From: Streptomyces armeniacus
GTDB lineage: Bacteria; Actinomycetota; Actinomycetes; Streptomycetales; Streptomycetaceae
Assembly: GCF_003355155.1 (NCBI RefSeq)
Contig: NZ_CP031320.1
Coordinates: 2,280,369-2,344,368 of the forward strand
Length of the DNA stretch: 64,000 nucleotides
Direction of reading: 5' to 3'
Numbering within the stretch: the first letter of the stretch is position 1; each line of letters opens with the position of its first letter. The notes beneath the pieces were generated by a model that worked only from the letters and a program-made list of their open reading frames with translations, searched no databases and was not told the DNA's origin. Of the stretch, positions 38,812 to 46,860 are shown in pieces. A program made the translations under genes and the position numbers.

Positions 38812-39456
38812 CTAATCCCGCTCCGTGCCGAGCACTTGGGCCCACCAGGGGTCGGCCGGTGCGCCCGTGAGGGCCACGCCCATGTCGCGGTAGGCGCAGT
38901 CGAGGAGGTTCGCCCGGTGCGCCGGGCTGTCCAGCCAGGCGTCGACGACCGCGGCCGCGCCGGACGGCCCGTGCGCGAGGTTCTCCGCCAGCCGCTCCGT
39001 GTCGTACCCGGCCGCCTCGGCGCGGGCCAGGGGCTGCGTGCCGCCGGCGCCGACGTGGGTCAGCTCGCCCGTACGGTCCATGTGCCCGCTCTGCTCCTCG
39101 GCCGCCTCCCGCAGATCCGGATCCGTACGGACGGCGGGGCAACCGGCCTCCGTGCGGTGCTCGTTCACGAGGGCGACGACCTCCGTCTCGACGGCGGGCC
39201 CGGCGTACGCCACCGGCGCGGCGAAGGCAGCCGATGCTGCCGCGGCTCTCCCGCGCGCCCCGTCCGCGCCTCCCCCCGCGCCTCCCCCCGCGCCGCTCTC
39301 TGCGCCGCCGCCGTGCCCGGCGGCCAGCGCCAGGCCGCACAGCACCGTCGCCACCGCGCGTGCCGCGCCGTCGCACACCGAGGTCCCACGCCACTCCACC
39401 ACGTATTCCGCTCCTTTGTCCCGCAGCCCGGCTCCCGGCCGCACCATGCCCGTCAA
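38812..39456 (-). CDS. Secreted CAP/SCP domain protein
   Basis: This encodes 214 residues from the ATG at 39456 (internal GTG at 39402 possible). An N-terminal hydrophobic segment (AARAVATVLCGLALAAGHG) and an Ala/Gly linker precede a CAP domain: VVALVNEHRTEAGCPAVRTDPDLREAAEEQSGHMDRTGELTHVG, AENLAHGPSGAAAVVDAWLDSPAHRANLLDCAYRDMGVAL. The conserved His-Glu pairs of the CAP cavity are present (SGHMDR, AENLAHG, SPAHRANLL). Two cysteines (GCPAV, LLDCAY) may bond. The family is extracellular, with no single activity. It is divergent from the lasso peptide genes and probably unrelated to them. Confidence 0.85.
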   Translation of the reverse strand: MTGMVRPGAGLRDKGAEYVVEWRGTSVCDGAARAVATVLCGLALAAGHGGGAESGAGGGAGGGADGARGRAAAASAAFAAPVAYAGPAVETEVVALVNEHRTEAGCPAVRTDPDLREAAEEQSGHMDRTGELTHVGAGGTQPLARAEAAGYDTERLAENLAHGPSGAAAVVDAWLDSPAHRANLLDCAYRDMGVALTGAPADPWWAQVLGTERD

Positions 39457-39952
39457 CCGGGGAAGAGTGCCGGAGGAACCGAACCGGAAAGCAACTCGTC
39501 AAAGGTTCCGATTGAGTTCAGCACGGGTCAATACAACAGTCCCCGGATTTCCCGTACACACGCCTTTCGAGTGCACTACTCTTAGCAAATCCCACCCCCA
39601 CCCGGCGCCTTTCACATACGGAGTCCTTTCCGTACGCCTTTCACGCCCGCCCCTGCGCAACCCCCGCCACCGCACACCACCGGCGCACACCCTTGTCGCG
39701 CGTAACCGACCGGCGGGTCCGCACATTTGGTGGCCTCCCGCACCACTCGCCCCACGGCGTGCACACAGCAACCCGCCGTGCGCCGCGCATGTACGCCGTA
39801 TACCTCCGCATTGGTGCGCTGCCCGTGCCACCCCGCCACCAAGTGGAGTGGTTTCAGGGCCGGCAGCGACTGTTCCCGCGAAACAGCAGGCATGCTGCGA
39901 TTCGGCACAACCGCGGAAAGGCCGCGCTGCCAACCGTGAAACGGAGGTCATC
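39457..39952. other. 496-nt region between CAP gene and lasso precursor
   Basis: I find no gene. It has A/T-richer patches around 39520-39620, TATACC at about 39799 (possible -10 for the lasso operon), and the partial dyad CTGTT-cccgcga-AACAG at 39870-39886, 67 nt before the precursor start. None is strong enough to name. Confidence 0.35.
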
Positions 39953-40081
39953 ATGGAAAAGGTCACGACGGAGGTCTACGAGCCCCCCGCACTGGTCGGA
40001 ATCGGCGAGTTCAGCGAAGTGACGCTGGGCCCCAACAACGACCTGCTCGTTGACTGGGACGGCTACTTCCTCTGGTACTAG
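39953..40081 (+). CDS. lasA: Lasso peptide precursor, predicted class II
   Basis: This encodes 42 residues from the ATG at 39953 (GGAGG 5 nt upstream). The leader MEKVTTEVYEPPALVGIGEF then SEVTL carries the actinobacterial RRE-binding motif YxxPxLxxxGxFxxxT. With Thr at position -2, as in this family, the core is GPNNDLLVDWDGYFLWY, 17 residues. Gly1 and Asp9 would form a nine-membered macrolactam; the tail W10-Y17 is aromatic (W, Y, F, W, Y), offering bulky plugs. There is no Cys, so class II. The order Gly1...Asp9-Trp10 and aromatic end recall RES-701 peptides, but the ring residues differ. Cyclase, RRE protein and leader peptidase follow at once. Confidence 0.93.
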   Translation: MEKVTTEVYEPPALVGIGEFSEVTLGPNNDLLVDWDGYFLWY

Positions 40082-40097
40082 ACGCACAGGAGCCGGC

Positions 40098-41996
40098 ATG
40101 GGTGAGGAATGGTTCGCGGTCCTCCCGGACAGCGACACCGGCCTCGCCGCGGCGCGCGCTCTGCGCCCGCTGGCGAGCGACGTCATCGAACACGCCTCCG
40201 GGCGGCCCTGGTTGCTGGGCCGGTGGCCGGAGCGGGAGGTGACCGTCGCGACCGCGGGCACGGTGCGACTGGCGGTGGCCGGGTGCTCCCCGGCCACCGT
40301 CGGATCGCTGCGCGAGCGGCTGCGCGGGGCCCGTTCAGTGCACGACATGGACAGAACGGTGGCCAGGCTGCCGGGCTGCTTCCACCTGCTCGCCTCGGTC
40401 GACGGCCGGGTGCGCGCACAGGGCACGCTGGCGTCCGTACGCCGCGTGTTCCACGCACGGGTCGGCGACGCCGTGATCGCCGCCGACTCGGCGCTCGTAC
40501 TGGCCCGGCTGACCGGTGCCGACTGGGACCCGTCCTGGCTGGCGCTGCGGCTCGCCAACATGACCGCGCCGTTCCCGCTGCACGAGACGACGCCGTGGCG
40601 CGGCGTACGAGCGGTGCCCGGCGACCACTGGCTGGAGCTCGCCCAGGATGGCACCGCCGCCGAACGGCGCCGCTGGACCGCGCCCGAGCCGGCGCTGCCG
40701 CTCACCGAGGGCGCACCGGCCGTACGGGACGCGCTGGCGGCCGCGGTGCAGACCCGTACGACGCACGGCGGCACGGTCAGTACGGATCTGTCCGGCGGCA
40801 TGGACTCCACGAGCCTCGCGTTCCTCGCGGGCCGCGGCCCGGCGAAGCTGGTGACGTTCCGGATGGCGGAGCGGGACGCGGGCAACGACGACGCGTACTT
40901 CGCCGACCGGGCCGCGGCGCTCCTCCCGCGTGCGCACCACAGGGTGCACCGGCCGGACCGTACGGCCGCGATGTTCGCCGGGCTCGGGCCGGACACGGCG
41001 GCCGCCGATCCGGAGGCGCCGTTCGCGTGGATGCGCACGCGGGCGCGGCTCGCGCACGCGGTGCGGGCGATGGCCGCGGAGGGTTCGCGGGTGCATCTGG
41101 CCGGGCACGGCGGCGACGAACTGTTCCGGCCCGACACCACCTACCTCCACGACCTGTTCCGCGCGCACCCGCGCACCGCCCTGCGCTATCTCCGCGCGCA
41201 CCGCACGCTGGGGCGCTGGTCGGCGCCCGCGCTGGCGCGTGCGCTCGCCGACAGCCGTACGCCCGGTCACGAACTCGCCGACCAGGCCTTACGGTTGCGG
41301 GCGCCGCGGCCCGGCCTGCGGCACGTGTCGTTCGCCTGGTCGCCGCTGCTGCGGCTGCCGGACTGGGTGACGGACGACGCCGCCGAGACGGCCGGCGAAC
41401 TGCTCCGCGCCATCGCCACCGACCCGGCCGACCCCGTCGAACCGCTCGCCGACGGGCGCGCCCAGCACGGCGTCGTACTGATGGCACGCTGCACCGGCGC
41501 CTCCGTACGCCAGGCCAACCGCGTCAACGCCTCCCCCGCGTCCTCCGGCCCGGGAGGCTCCCCTGGCGGCCCGCCGTTCGCCGTGCCCTACCTCGACGAC
41601 CACGTGCTCAGCGCGGCCCTGGCGGTCCGGCTGGAGGACCGCAACTCGCCGTGGCGGTTCAAGCCGCTGCTGGCGGCGGCCATGCGCGGCATCGTTCCGG
41701 AGGAACTGCTGCACCGTACGACCAAGGGCGCGTTCGGCGCCGACTACTACGCGGGCCTGCGCCGCCACCGCGCCGAACTGCTCGCCCTGTTCGACGGATC
41801 GGAGCTGGCCCGGCACGGCCTGATCGACGACGCGACGCTGCGGCGCGCACTGCTGCGCCCGCACAAGGACAACACCGCCCTGTCGGGGCTCGACGCCACC
41901 CTGGCCTGCGAGGCGTGGCTGCGCTCCCTCAACGCCCGTGCCACTGCCGGACCCCACACCGGCAGTGGCACGGTGCCCGACCCCGTTCCGCACTGA
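40098..41996 (+). CDS. lasC: Lasso peptide cyclase (asparagine synthetase-like)
   Basis: This encodes 632 residues from the ATG at 40098 (CAGGAG upstream), 16 nt after the precursor stop. The N-terminal third is a degenerate Ntn-amidotransferase domain without the catalytic Cys2. The synthetase domain has the PP-loop STDLSGGMDSTSLAF (SGGMDS at 232-237), HLAGHGGDELF and, at the C-terminus, RTTKGAFGADYYAGLR. In lasso biosynthesis this enzyme adenylates the side-chain carboxylate (Asp9 here) and joins it to the new N-terminal Gly. The order A-C-B1-B2-D is the common actinobacterial layout. Confidence 0.95.
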   Translation: MGEEWFAVLPDSDTGLAAARALRPLASDVIEHASGRPWLLGRWPEREVTVATAGTVRLAVAGCSPATVGSLRERLRGARSVHDMDRTVARLPGCFHLLASVDGRVRAQGTLASVRRVFHARVGDAVIAADSALVLARLTGADWDPSWLALRLANMTAPFPLHETTPWRGVRAVPGDHWLELAQDGTAAERRRWTAPEPALPLTEGAPAVRDALAAAVQTRTTHGGTVSTDLSGGMDSTSLAFLAGRGPAKLVTFRMAERDAGNDDAYFADRAAALLPRAHHRVHRPDRTAAMFAGLGPDTAAADPEAPFAWMRTRARLAHAVRAMAAEGSRVHLAGHGGDELFRPDTTYLHDLFRAHPRTALRYLRAHRTLGRWSAPALARALADSRTPGHELADQALRLRAPRPGLRHVSFAWSPLLRLPDWVTDDAAETAGELLRAIATDPADPVEPLADGRAQHGVVLMARCTGASVRQANRVNASPASSGPGGSPGGPPFAVPYLDDHVLSAALAVRLEDRNSPWRFKPLLAAAMRGIVPEELLHRTTKGAFGADYYAGLRRHRAELLALFDGSELARHGLIDDATLRRALLRPHKDNTALSGLDATLACEAWLRSLNARATAGPHTGSGTVPDPVPH

Positions 41997-42018
41997 ACCG
42001 AGAGACGCATGGGCTGCC

Positions 42019-42441
42019 ATGACCACGACCTCGTCCACACCGTCCTCCTCATCCGCCTCGCCGGATCCGCTCACGCCGCTCGTCCTGCGGCCGCACATCA
42101 CCGCGACGCCTACGGCCGACGGCATGGTGCTGCTGGACCAGCGCACCGGCGCGTACTGGCAGATGAACACCACCGCGACCCTCGTCCTGCACGCCCTGCT
42201 GGACGGCGCGGACGCCGAGCAGGCCGCCGCCCTGCTGGCCGCCCGTCATCCGGCGGCCGCCGAACGCGCGGACAGCGACGTCGCCGCGCTGATCCGGCAG
42301 CTGCACGACGCAGGGCTGGCGCAGCCGCGCGACGGCGCACGGGAACGAGGTCCGGGCCGCGGCAGCGGCAGCGGACCGAACAGGAACCGGAACCGCGACC
42401 GGACGCAGAACCGGAAGCCGGACCAGGAGAGCCGCACATGA
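42019..42441 (+). CDS. lasB1: Lasso RRE protein (PqqD-like)
   Basis: This encodes 140 residues from the ATG at 42019. The PqqD/RRE fold is recognised by GMVLLDQRTGAYWQMNTTATLVLHALLDGA (about 35-64) and the helical VAALIRQLHDAGLAQ region. It binds the YxxP leader and brings the precursor to the B2 protease. The last 38 residues (GPGRGSGSGPNRNRNRDRTQ...) are a basic low-complexity tail not usual in the family. The stop overlaps the B2 start (ATGA). Confidence 0.9.
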   Translation: MTTTSSTPSSSSASPDPLTPLVLRPHITATPTADGMVLLDQRTGAYWQMNTTATLVLHALLDGADAEQAAALLAARHPAAAERADSDVAALIRQLHDAGLAQPRDGARERGPGRGSGSGPNRNRNRDRTQNRKPDQESRT

Positions 42442-42863
42442 GCTACGACGTCGTCCTCCCCACCCACGACCGGCTGCCCTTCCGCCGCCGCCCGTCCGCC
42501 CTCCTCGCGGTCGCCGCCGCCCGCCTGCTCGCCACGCTGCCGCCGTACCGCATCGGCCAGGTGCTCCGTACGCTGCGCCGCCGCGCCGCACCCGCCACCG
42601 CCGGGCAGGCGAGCAACGCGCGGCTGGCCGTGGTCACCGTCAGCCGCCGGTGCACCAGCCCGCAGGGCTGTCTGCAGCGTTCCCTGGCCACCGCCCTGCT
42701 GTGCCGGCTGCGGGGCGTGTGGCCGACGTGGTGCACGGGCGTACGCACCCAGCCGTTCTCCGCGCACGCCTGGGTCGCGGTGGACGGCACGCCGATAGAC
42801 GAACCGCAGGCCGCGGACTACTACACGCCGGTGCTGGCCGTCCCGCCGCGGAGGCGCCCGTGA
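42438..42863 (+). CDS. lasB2: Lasso leader peptidase (transglutaminase-like)
   Basis: This encodes 141 residues; the ATG at 42438 overlaps the B1 stop. The catalytic triad of B2 proteases is visible: Cys78 in TSPQGCLQRSLA, His110 in FSAHAWVAVDG and an Asp in GTPIDEP (about 121). RRPSALLAVAAARLLATLPP is the N-terminal helix. It cuts after the leader Leu25 when B1 presents the precursor, freeing Gly1 for cyclisation. The stop overlaps the ABC ATPase start (GTGA), tying export to maturation. Confidence 0.92.
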   Translation: MSYDVVLPTHDRLPFRRRPSALLAVAAARLLATLPPYRIGQVLRTLRRRAAPATAGQASNARLAVVTVSRRCTSPQGCLQRSLATALLCRLRGVWPTWCTGVRTQPFSAHAWVAVDGTPIDEPQAADYYTPVLAVPPRRRP

Positions 42864-43951
42864 CCACCCGCCCCCGCACCTCCCCGGCGCGGCGGACCAC
42901 CTCCGCGGACGGGCGGGAGCGCGAACCCGGCCAGGAGCAGGGGCACGAGCAGGGGCACGAGCACGGGCACGGGCACGGGCACGAGCCGGGGCACCCGTAC
43001 GCGATCCACGCCCGCGCCCTCGCCAAGTCGTACCCGGGCGGCACCGAGGCCGTACGCGGCGTGGACCTCGCCGTACGCCCCGGCGAGACCTTCGCGTTCC
43101 TCGGCCCGAACGGCGCCGGCAAGTCCACCACCATCTCCCTCCTGTGCGCGCTGGCCCGCCCCACCGCCGGCGAAGCGCACGTGTGCGGCGCGGACGTCCG
43201 TACGGAGCCGCAGCGCGTACGCCGCACCGTCGGCCTGCTGTTCCAGCACAGCGCGCTGGACTCGAATCTGACGGCGCGCCAGAACCTCTACGTGCACGCC
43301 CGCCTGTACGGCCTGTCCCGCGCGGCAGCGGGGGCGCGCGGGGCGGAGCTGCTGGCGCTCGCCGGTCTCGACGACCGGCAGCGCGCGCCGGTGCGCACCC
43401 TGTCCGGCGGCATGCGCCGGAGGCTGGAGATCGCGCGGGCCCTGCTGCACGACCCGCGCGTGCTGTTCCTGGACGAGCCGACCGTCGGCCTCGACCCGCA
43501 CGCGCGGGCCCAGATCTGGGACCACCTGCACGCGTTGCGCGCCGAGCGGCGTACGACGCTGTTCCTCACCACCCACTACCTGGAGGAGGCCGAGCACTGC
43601 GACCGCATCGCCATCATCGACGCGGGCCGCGTCGTCGCCGAGGGCCCGCCGCGCGAACTGAAGGCGGAGATCGCCGACGACCGACTCCGGCTGCGTACGT
43701 CCGACGACGCGGCGACGGCCGGCATCCTGCGGGACACCTTCGGGCTGAGCCCGGCGGTGGCGGGGGACGCCGCCGTACCCGACGAGGCCGACGCGGGCGT
43801 CACCGTACGGGTCGGTGAGGGCGCCACGTGGATTCCGCAGCTGTGCGTGGCGCTCGCCGCGCGGGACATCGCGGTGCACGCGGTGTCCACGACGCCGCCC
43901 ACCCTGGACGACGTGTTCTTCCACCACACGGGACGCAGCATCCGCGCCTGA
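42860..43951 (+). CDS. lasD: ABC transporter ATP-binding protein of the lasso cluster, His-rich N-terminus
   Basis: This encodes 363 residues from the GTG at 42860 overlapping the lasB2 stop. The ATPase is DrrA-like: Walker A GPNGAGKST, LLFQHSALDSNLTARQNLY, signature LSGGM, Walker B VLFLDEPTVGLDP and THYLEEAEHCD. Residues about 25-50 are an unusual Gly/His/Glu/Gln run (GQEQGHEQGHEHGHGHGHEPG). No permease follows: the next gene is convergent. Lasso exporters are normally fused or have their own permease, so this ATPase must use another one, perhaps the permease encoded at 44060-44914 or one elsewhere. The role would be export and self-immunity. Confidence 0.87.
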   Translation: MTTRPRTSPARRTTSADGREREPGQEQGHEQGHEHGHGHGHEPGHPYAIHARALAKSYPGGTEAVRGVDLAVRPGETFAFLGPNGAGKSTTISLLCALARPTAGEAHVCGADVRTEPQRVRRTVGLLFQHSALDSNLTARQNLYVHARLYGLSRAAAGARGAELLALAGLDDRQRAPVRTLSGGMRRRLEIARALLHDPRVLFLDEPTVGLDPHARAQIWDHLHALRAERRTTLFLTTHYLEEAEHCDRIAIIDAGRVVAEGPPRELKAEIADDRLRLRTSDDAATAGILRDTFGLSPAVAGDAAVPDEADAGVTVRVGEGATWIPQLCVALAARDIAVHAVSTTPPTLDDVFFHHTGRSIRA

Positions 43952-43981
43952 CGGCGGCACCGCCGTCGCCACGGTGGTTCA

Positions 43982-44009
43982 GCCGCCCGGGGTGAGGGGG
44001 CCGGGCGGC
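43982..44009. terminator. Hairpin at the end of the lasso cluster
   Basis: GCCGCCCGG (43982-43990) pairs with CCGGGCGGC (44001-44009) over a 10-nt loop, 31 nt after the lasD stop and facing the convergent permease gene. Confidence 0.65.
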
Positions 44010-44040
44010 GGGCCGCTGCCGCGCCGCCCGGCCCGCCCCT

Positions 44041-44077
44041 CACACCTGCCGCTGCCTCTTCACACCTGCCGCTGCAG
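44041..44077. repeat. Direct repeat at the permease stop
   Basis: cacacctgccgctgc occurs at 44041-44055 and 44061-44075. The second copy encodes the permease C-terminus and the first lies just past its stop; a recent 20-nt duplication is likely. Confidence 0.7.
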
Positions 44078-44914
44078 AGCCTTCTCGCGCCCGGCGGCCA
44101 CGGCCGCGCCGGACTCCCGCCGCGCCATCCGGCGCAGTACGGCGGGCGCCGTCAGCAGGCCCACGACCGCCCACACGCCGAGCACACCGGCCGTCTCCAA
44201 GTGCCGCCACGAGTCGCCGGCTTCCGCCGCCGCCAGCGCGTCCGGCAGCAGCGCCGAACGCAGCCCCAGCCCCAGCCAGTACACGGGGAACACCTGCGCC
44301 ACCAGCTGCAGCCAGCCGGGCAGCGCCGTGACCGGGTAGAACACACCCGAGACCCCCACCAGCCCCATCATCAGGAGCCACACGAAACCGAGGCTCTGCA
44401 CGCTGCCGGCCAGCGCCCCGGCCATCGCCCCGAGCGGCAGCGTCGCAGCCAGCCCCAGCGCCAGCACCCAGGCCAGCGTCAGCCACGACGCCGCGCCGCC
44501 CAGCTCCATGCCGTCGAAGAGGAACGCCGCCGGCACCAGCGCCACGAACAGGCTCACGACGGTGACCGCGGCCCGCGAGACCACCTTGCCGGTCAGATAG
44601 CCGGGCACGCCGTTCGGTGTCGCCTTCGCGCGCAGCACCGTGCCGTCCTCGCGGTCCATGGCGAGGGCCATGGCCAGCCCGACCAGCCCGGTGAGCACCA
44701 CGTTCAGCCCGAGGATGCCCGGCACGGACTGCGTGCCCAGCGAGAAGTCCGTGCCGGGCACCGTGCTGTCCCGCAGCACGTACATCACGATCAGCGAGAC
44801 GACGGGCGTGAACAGCGCCGACCAGATGTCCTGCCCGCTCGTCGCGTACTGCCTGAACTCGATGCGTCCGCGCTGCAGTCCGGCGCGTACGGCCACCGCG
44901 GTGCCCGCGTTCAC
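44060..44914 (-). CDS. ABC-2 type transporter permease
   Basis: This encodes 284 residues from a GTG at 44914 overlapping the stop of its ATPase (GTGA). Six hydrophobic helices are visible, including IWSALFTPVVSLIVMYVL, GILGLNVVLTGLVGLAMALAM, AAVTVVSLFVALVPAAFL, WLTLAWVLALGLAATLPLGAM, SLGFVWLLMMGLVGVSGVFYPV and a C-terminal VLGVWAVVGLLTAPAVL. This is the DrrB/ABC-2 fold used for export of drugs or lipids. The neighbouring lasso ATPase lacks its own permease, so this protein might serve both ATPases. Confidence 0.9.
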   Translation of the reverse strand: MNAGTAVAVRAGLQRGRIEFRQYATSGQDIWSALFTPVVSLIVMYVLRDSTVPGTDFSLGTQSVPGILGLNVVLTGLVGLAMALAMDREDGTVLRAKATPNGVPGYLTGKVVSRAAVTVVSLFVALVPAAFLFDGMELGGAASWLTLAWVLALGLAATLPLGAMAGALAGSVQSLGFVWLLMMGLVGVSGVFYPVTALPGWLQLVAQVFPVYWLGLGLRSALLPDALAAAEAGDSWRHLETAGVLGVWAVVGLLTAPAVLRRMARRESGAAVAAGREKALQRQV

Positions 44915-45909
44915 GGCGCCACCTCCGTCGCGTCCGCCACAGCCGCCGCGTCCGCCACAGCCGCCGCCTGTGACGTGGCCGTCAGCTCCGCGGGGGCCGC
45001 CGTACGCTGCCCGGACTCGAAGTCCCGTACCAGCGCCAGGTAGACGTCCTCCAGCCGCGCCCGGCGCACCTCCAGCTCGCCGATGCCCGCGCCGTGGCGG
45101 GCGAACAGCCCGCGCACGTACTCCGTACCGTCCGGCACGGACCGTACGTACGACTCGCCGTCCCTGCTGAAGCGGACCTCGTCCGCGCCCGCGACCCGCC
45201 GCGCCAGCTCCGCCGGGCTGCCCTCCGCGACGACCCGGCCGCCCGCCAGGATCACGATGCGGTCCGACAGCTTCTCCGCCTCGTCCAGGTCGTGCGTGGT
45301 CAGCAGGATCGTCGTGTCCTCCGCCGCGGCCAGCCGGTGCACCAGTTCGTGGAACTCCTGCCGCCCCTGCGGGTCGAAGCCCACCGTCGGCTCGTCCAGG
45401 AACAGCAGCTCCGGCCTGCCGACCAGCCCCACGGCCACGTCCAGCCTGCGCCGCTGCCCGCCGGAGAGCGTGCCGACCGTACTGCCCGCCCGCCCGGACA
45501 GGCCGACGAGGGCGATGAGTTCGTCCGTGTCGTACGGGCGGGGGCGCTCCGGAGTGCCGTACGGCGCGTAGAAGCGCCCGAGGTGGTCCAGCAACTCCCG
45601 TACGCGCCACTTGCCGTGGTCGCGCCACGACTGCAGCACGACACCGAGACGGGCACGCCACGCCTCGTCACCGTGCTCGGGGTCGCTGCCGAGCACCCGT
45701 ACGTCGCCCGCCGAACGGTGCCGGAACCCCTCCAGGATCTCGATGGTCGTCGTCTTGCCCGCCCCGTTCGGCCCGAGCAGGGCCAGCACCTCGCCGCGGT
45801 CGAGCCGGAGGTCGACGCCGTCGAGGGCGTCGGTGGTGCCGTAGCGCATGCGCAGTCCGCGCACCTCGACCACCGGGCGGTTCCCGTCGTTCCTGTCGCT
45901 GACATTCAT
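44911..45909 (-). CDS. ABC transporter ATP-binding protein
   Basis: This encodes 332 residues from the ATG at 45909. Walker A GPNGAGKTTTIE, Q-loop VVLQSWRDHGKWRVRELL, signature LSGGQRRRLDVAVGL, Walker B LLFLDEPTVGFDP and TTHDLDEAEKL are all intact. The C-terminal region has the DrrA-type accessory domain and an Ala/Val/Asp-rich tail (AAAVADAAAVADATEVAP). It forms an operon with the permease gene (GTGA overlap) and is divergent from a double-MerR regulator, the usual layout of a drug exporter under its own inducible control. Confidence 0.92.
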   Translation of the reverse strand: MNVSDRNDGNRPVVEVRGLRMRYGTTDALDGVDLRLDRGEVLALLGPNGAGKTTTIEILEGFRHRSAGDVRVLGSDPEHGDEAWRARLGVVLQSWRDHGKWRVRELLDHLGRFYAPYGTPERPRPYDTDELIALVGLSGRAGSTVGTLSGGQRRRLDVAVGLVGRPELLFLDEPTVGFDPQGRQEFHELVHRLAAAEDTTILLTTHDLDEAEKLSDRIVILAGGRVVAEGSPAELARRVAGADEVRFSRDGESYVRSVPDGTEYVRGLFARHGAGIGELEVRRARLEDVYLALVRDFESGQRTAAPAELTATSQAAAVADAAAVADATEVAP

Positions 45910-45911
45910 AC

Positions 45912-45931
45912 CTTCAAGTGTTTCATTGAAG
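45912..45931. promoter_or_regulatory. Dyad between the ABC operon and the MerR gene
   Basis: CTTCAA (45912-45917) and TTGAAG (45926-45931) are perfect inverted copies, two nucleotides upstream of the ABC start codon. Likely operator for the TioE-like regulator. Confidence 0.5.
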
Positions 45932-46011
45932 TGCTTGTGGGGACTTTTGTGCGCTGCGGCCGCGGTACGGTGGGCAGTTGAGCCGTAAACCCTCAAACCG
46001 GGGTGGAACCC

Positions 46012-46758
46012 ATGAGCTGTCAAGGCGCGGAGCTGCGCCCCGTCGACCTGGCGCGCGAGGCCGGTGTCTCCACCCAGCTCGTCCGCAACTACGAGGACGC
46101 CGGCATCCTGCCCCCGGCACGGCGTACGCCCTCCGGCTACCGCAGGCTCGAGGACCGGCACCGGCGGGCGCTGCTCACGTACCGGGCCCTCGCCCGGGGG
46201 TACGGGACGGCCGCCGCCCGTTCGATCATGCGGGCGGTGCACGACGGGGACCTGCCGCGCGCCCTCACCCACGTGAACGCCGCCCACGCCGAACTGCACG
46301 AGCAGCAGCGCGCGCTGCGCGCCACGGGCGAGGCGCTGGAGGCCGTCGCGGAACAGGACGTGGAGCAGGGCGTGGAGCAGGGCGTGGAGTCCGCGGAGCC
46401 GGCGCAGTCCCCCACCGGCCTGCGCATCGGAGAGGTGGCGGCGCACCTCGGCGTACGCACCTCCGCGCTGCGCGTGTGGGAATCCGCCGGGCTGCTCACG
46501 CCGCAGCGCACGCCGGGCACGTCGTACCGGCTGTACGGCCCGGCCGACGTACGGGACGCGCGCATGATCCACATGCTCCGCCAGAGCCACTACCCGCTGC
46601 CCCAGATCGGCCCCGTCCTGGACGACCTCCGCCAGGCCGGCAGCGGCGACGCGCTCCGCGCGGCCCTCGCCCGGCGCCAGGAGAGCCTGACGGCGCGGGC
46701 GACCGCCATGCTGGAGGGCTCCGGACACCTGCACCAGTACGTCACGGCGGGCGCGTAG
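46012..46758 (+). CDS. TioE-like regulator with two MerR DNA-binding domains
   Basis: This encodes 248 residues from the ATG at 46012 (GGGGTGG upstream; GTG at 46003 also possible). Two complete MerR winged helices are present: residues about 10-50 (LRPVDLAREAGVSTQLVRNYEDAGILPPARRTPSGYRRL) and about 138-185 (LRIGEVAAHLGVRTSALRVWESAGLLTPQR...YRLYGPADV). A helical linker with the repeat EQGVEQGVE separates them. This duplicated form is the TioE family found in streptomycetes beside ABC exporters. It probably controls the divergent ABC operon through the dyad at 45912-45931; ligand unknown. Confidence 0.87.
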   Translation: MSCQGAELRPVDLAREAGVSTQLVRNYEDAGILPPARRTPSGYRRLEDRHRRALLTYRALARGYGTAAARSIMRAVHDGDLPRALTHVNAAHAELHEQQRALRATGEALEAVAEQDVEQGVEQGVESAEPAQSPTGLRIGEVAAHLGVRTSALRVWESAGLLTPQRTPGTSYRLYGPADVRDARMIHMLRQSHYPLPQIGPVLDDLRQAGSGDALRAALARRQESLTARATAMLEGSGHLHQYVTAGA

Positions 46759-46847
46759 GGGCGGGGGCGGCGGACTGCGGCGGCGCCGGGGGGCGTGCGG
46801 CCCGGGGCGCGCGGCCCGCTCCCCGCGCGGGATCCGGCGCGGCGCCC

Positions 46848-46853
46848 TACCGT
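46848..46853 (+). promoter_or_regulatory. -10 of a leaderless glutamate decarboxylase transcript
   Basis: TACCGT ends 7 nt before the GTG at 46861, the same geometry as uvrB and the SWIM gene. There is no TTGTCAGTG upstream, so this is not a PafBC site. Confidence 0.5.
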
Positions 46854-46860
46854 GGTGAGC

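Noticed and set aside
39953..40081. Lasso core starting at Pro27 or with a ring closed at Asp5 or Asp11
   Set aside because: Thr at -2 sets Gly as residue 1; Asp5 and Asp11 would give ring sizes of 5 or 11, outside the known 7-9 range.
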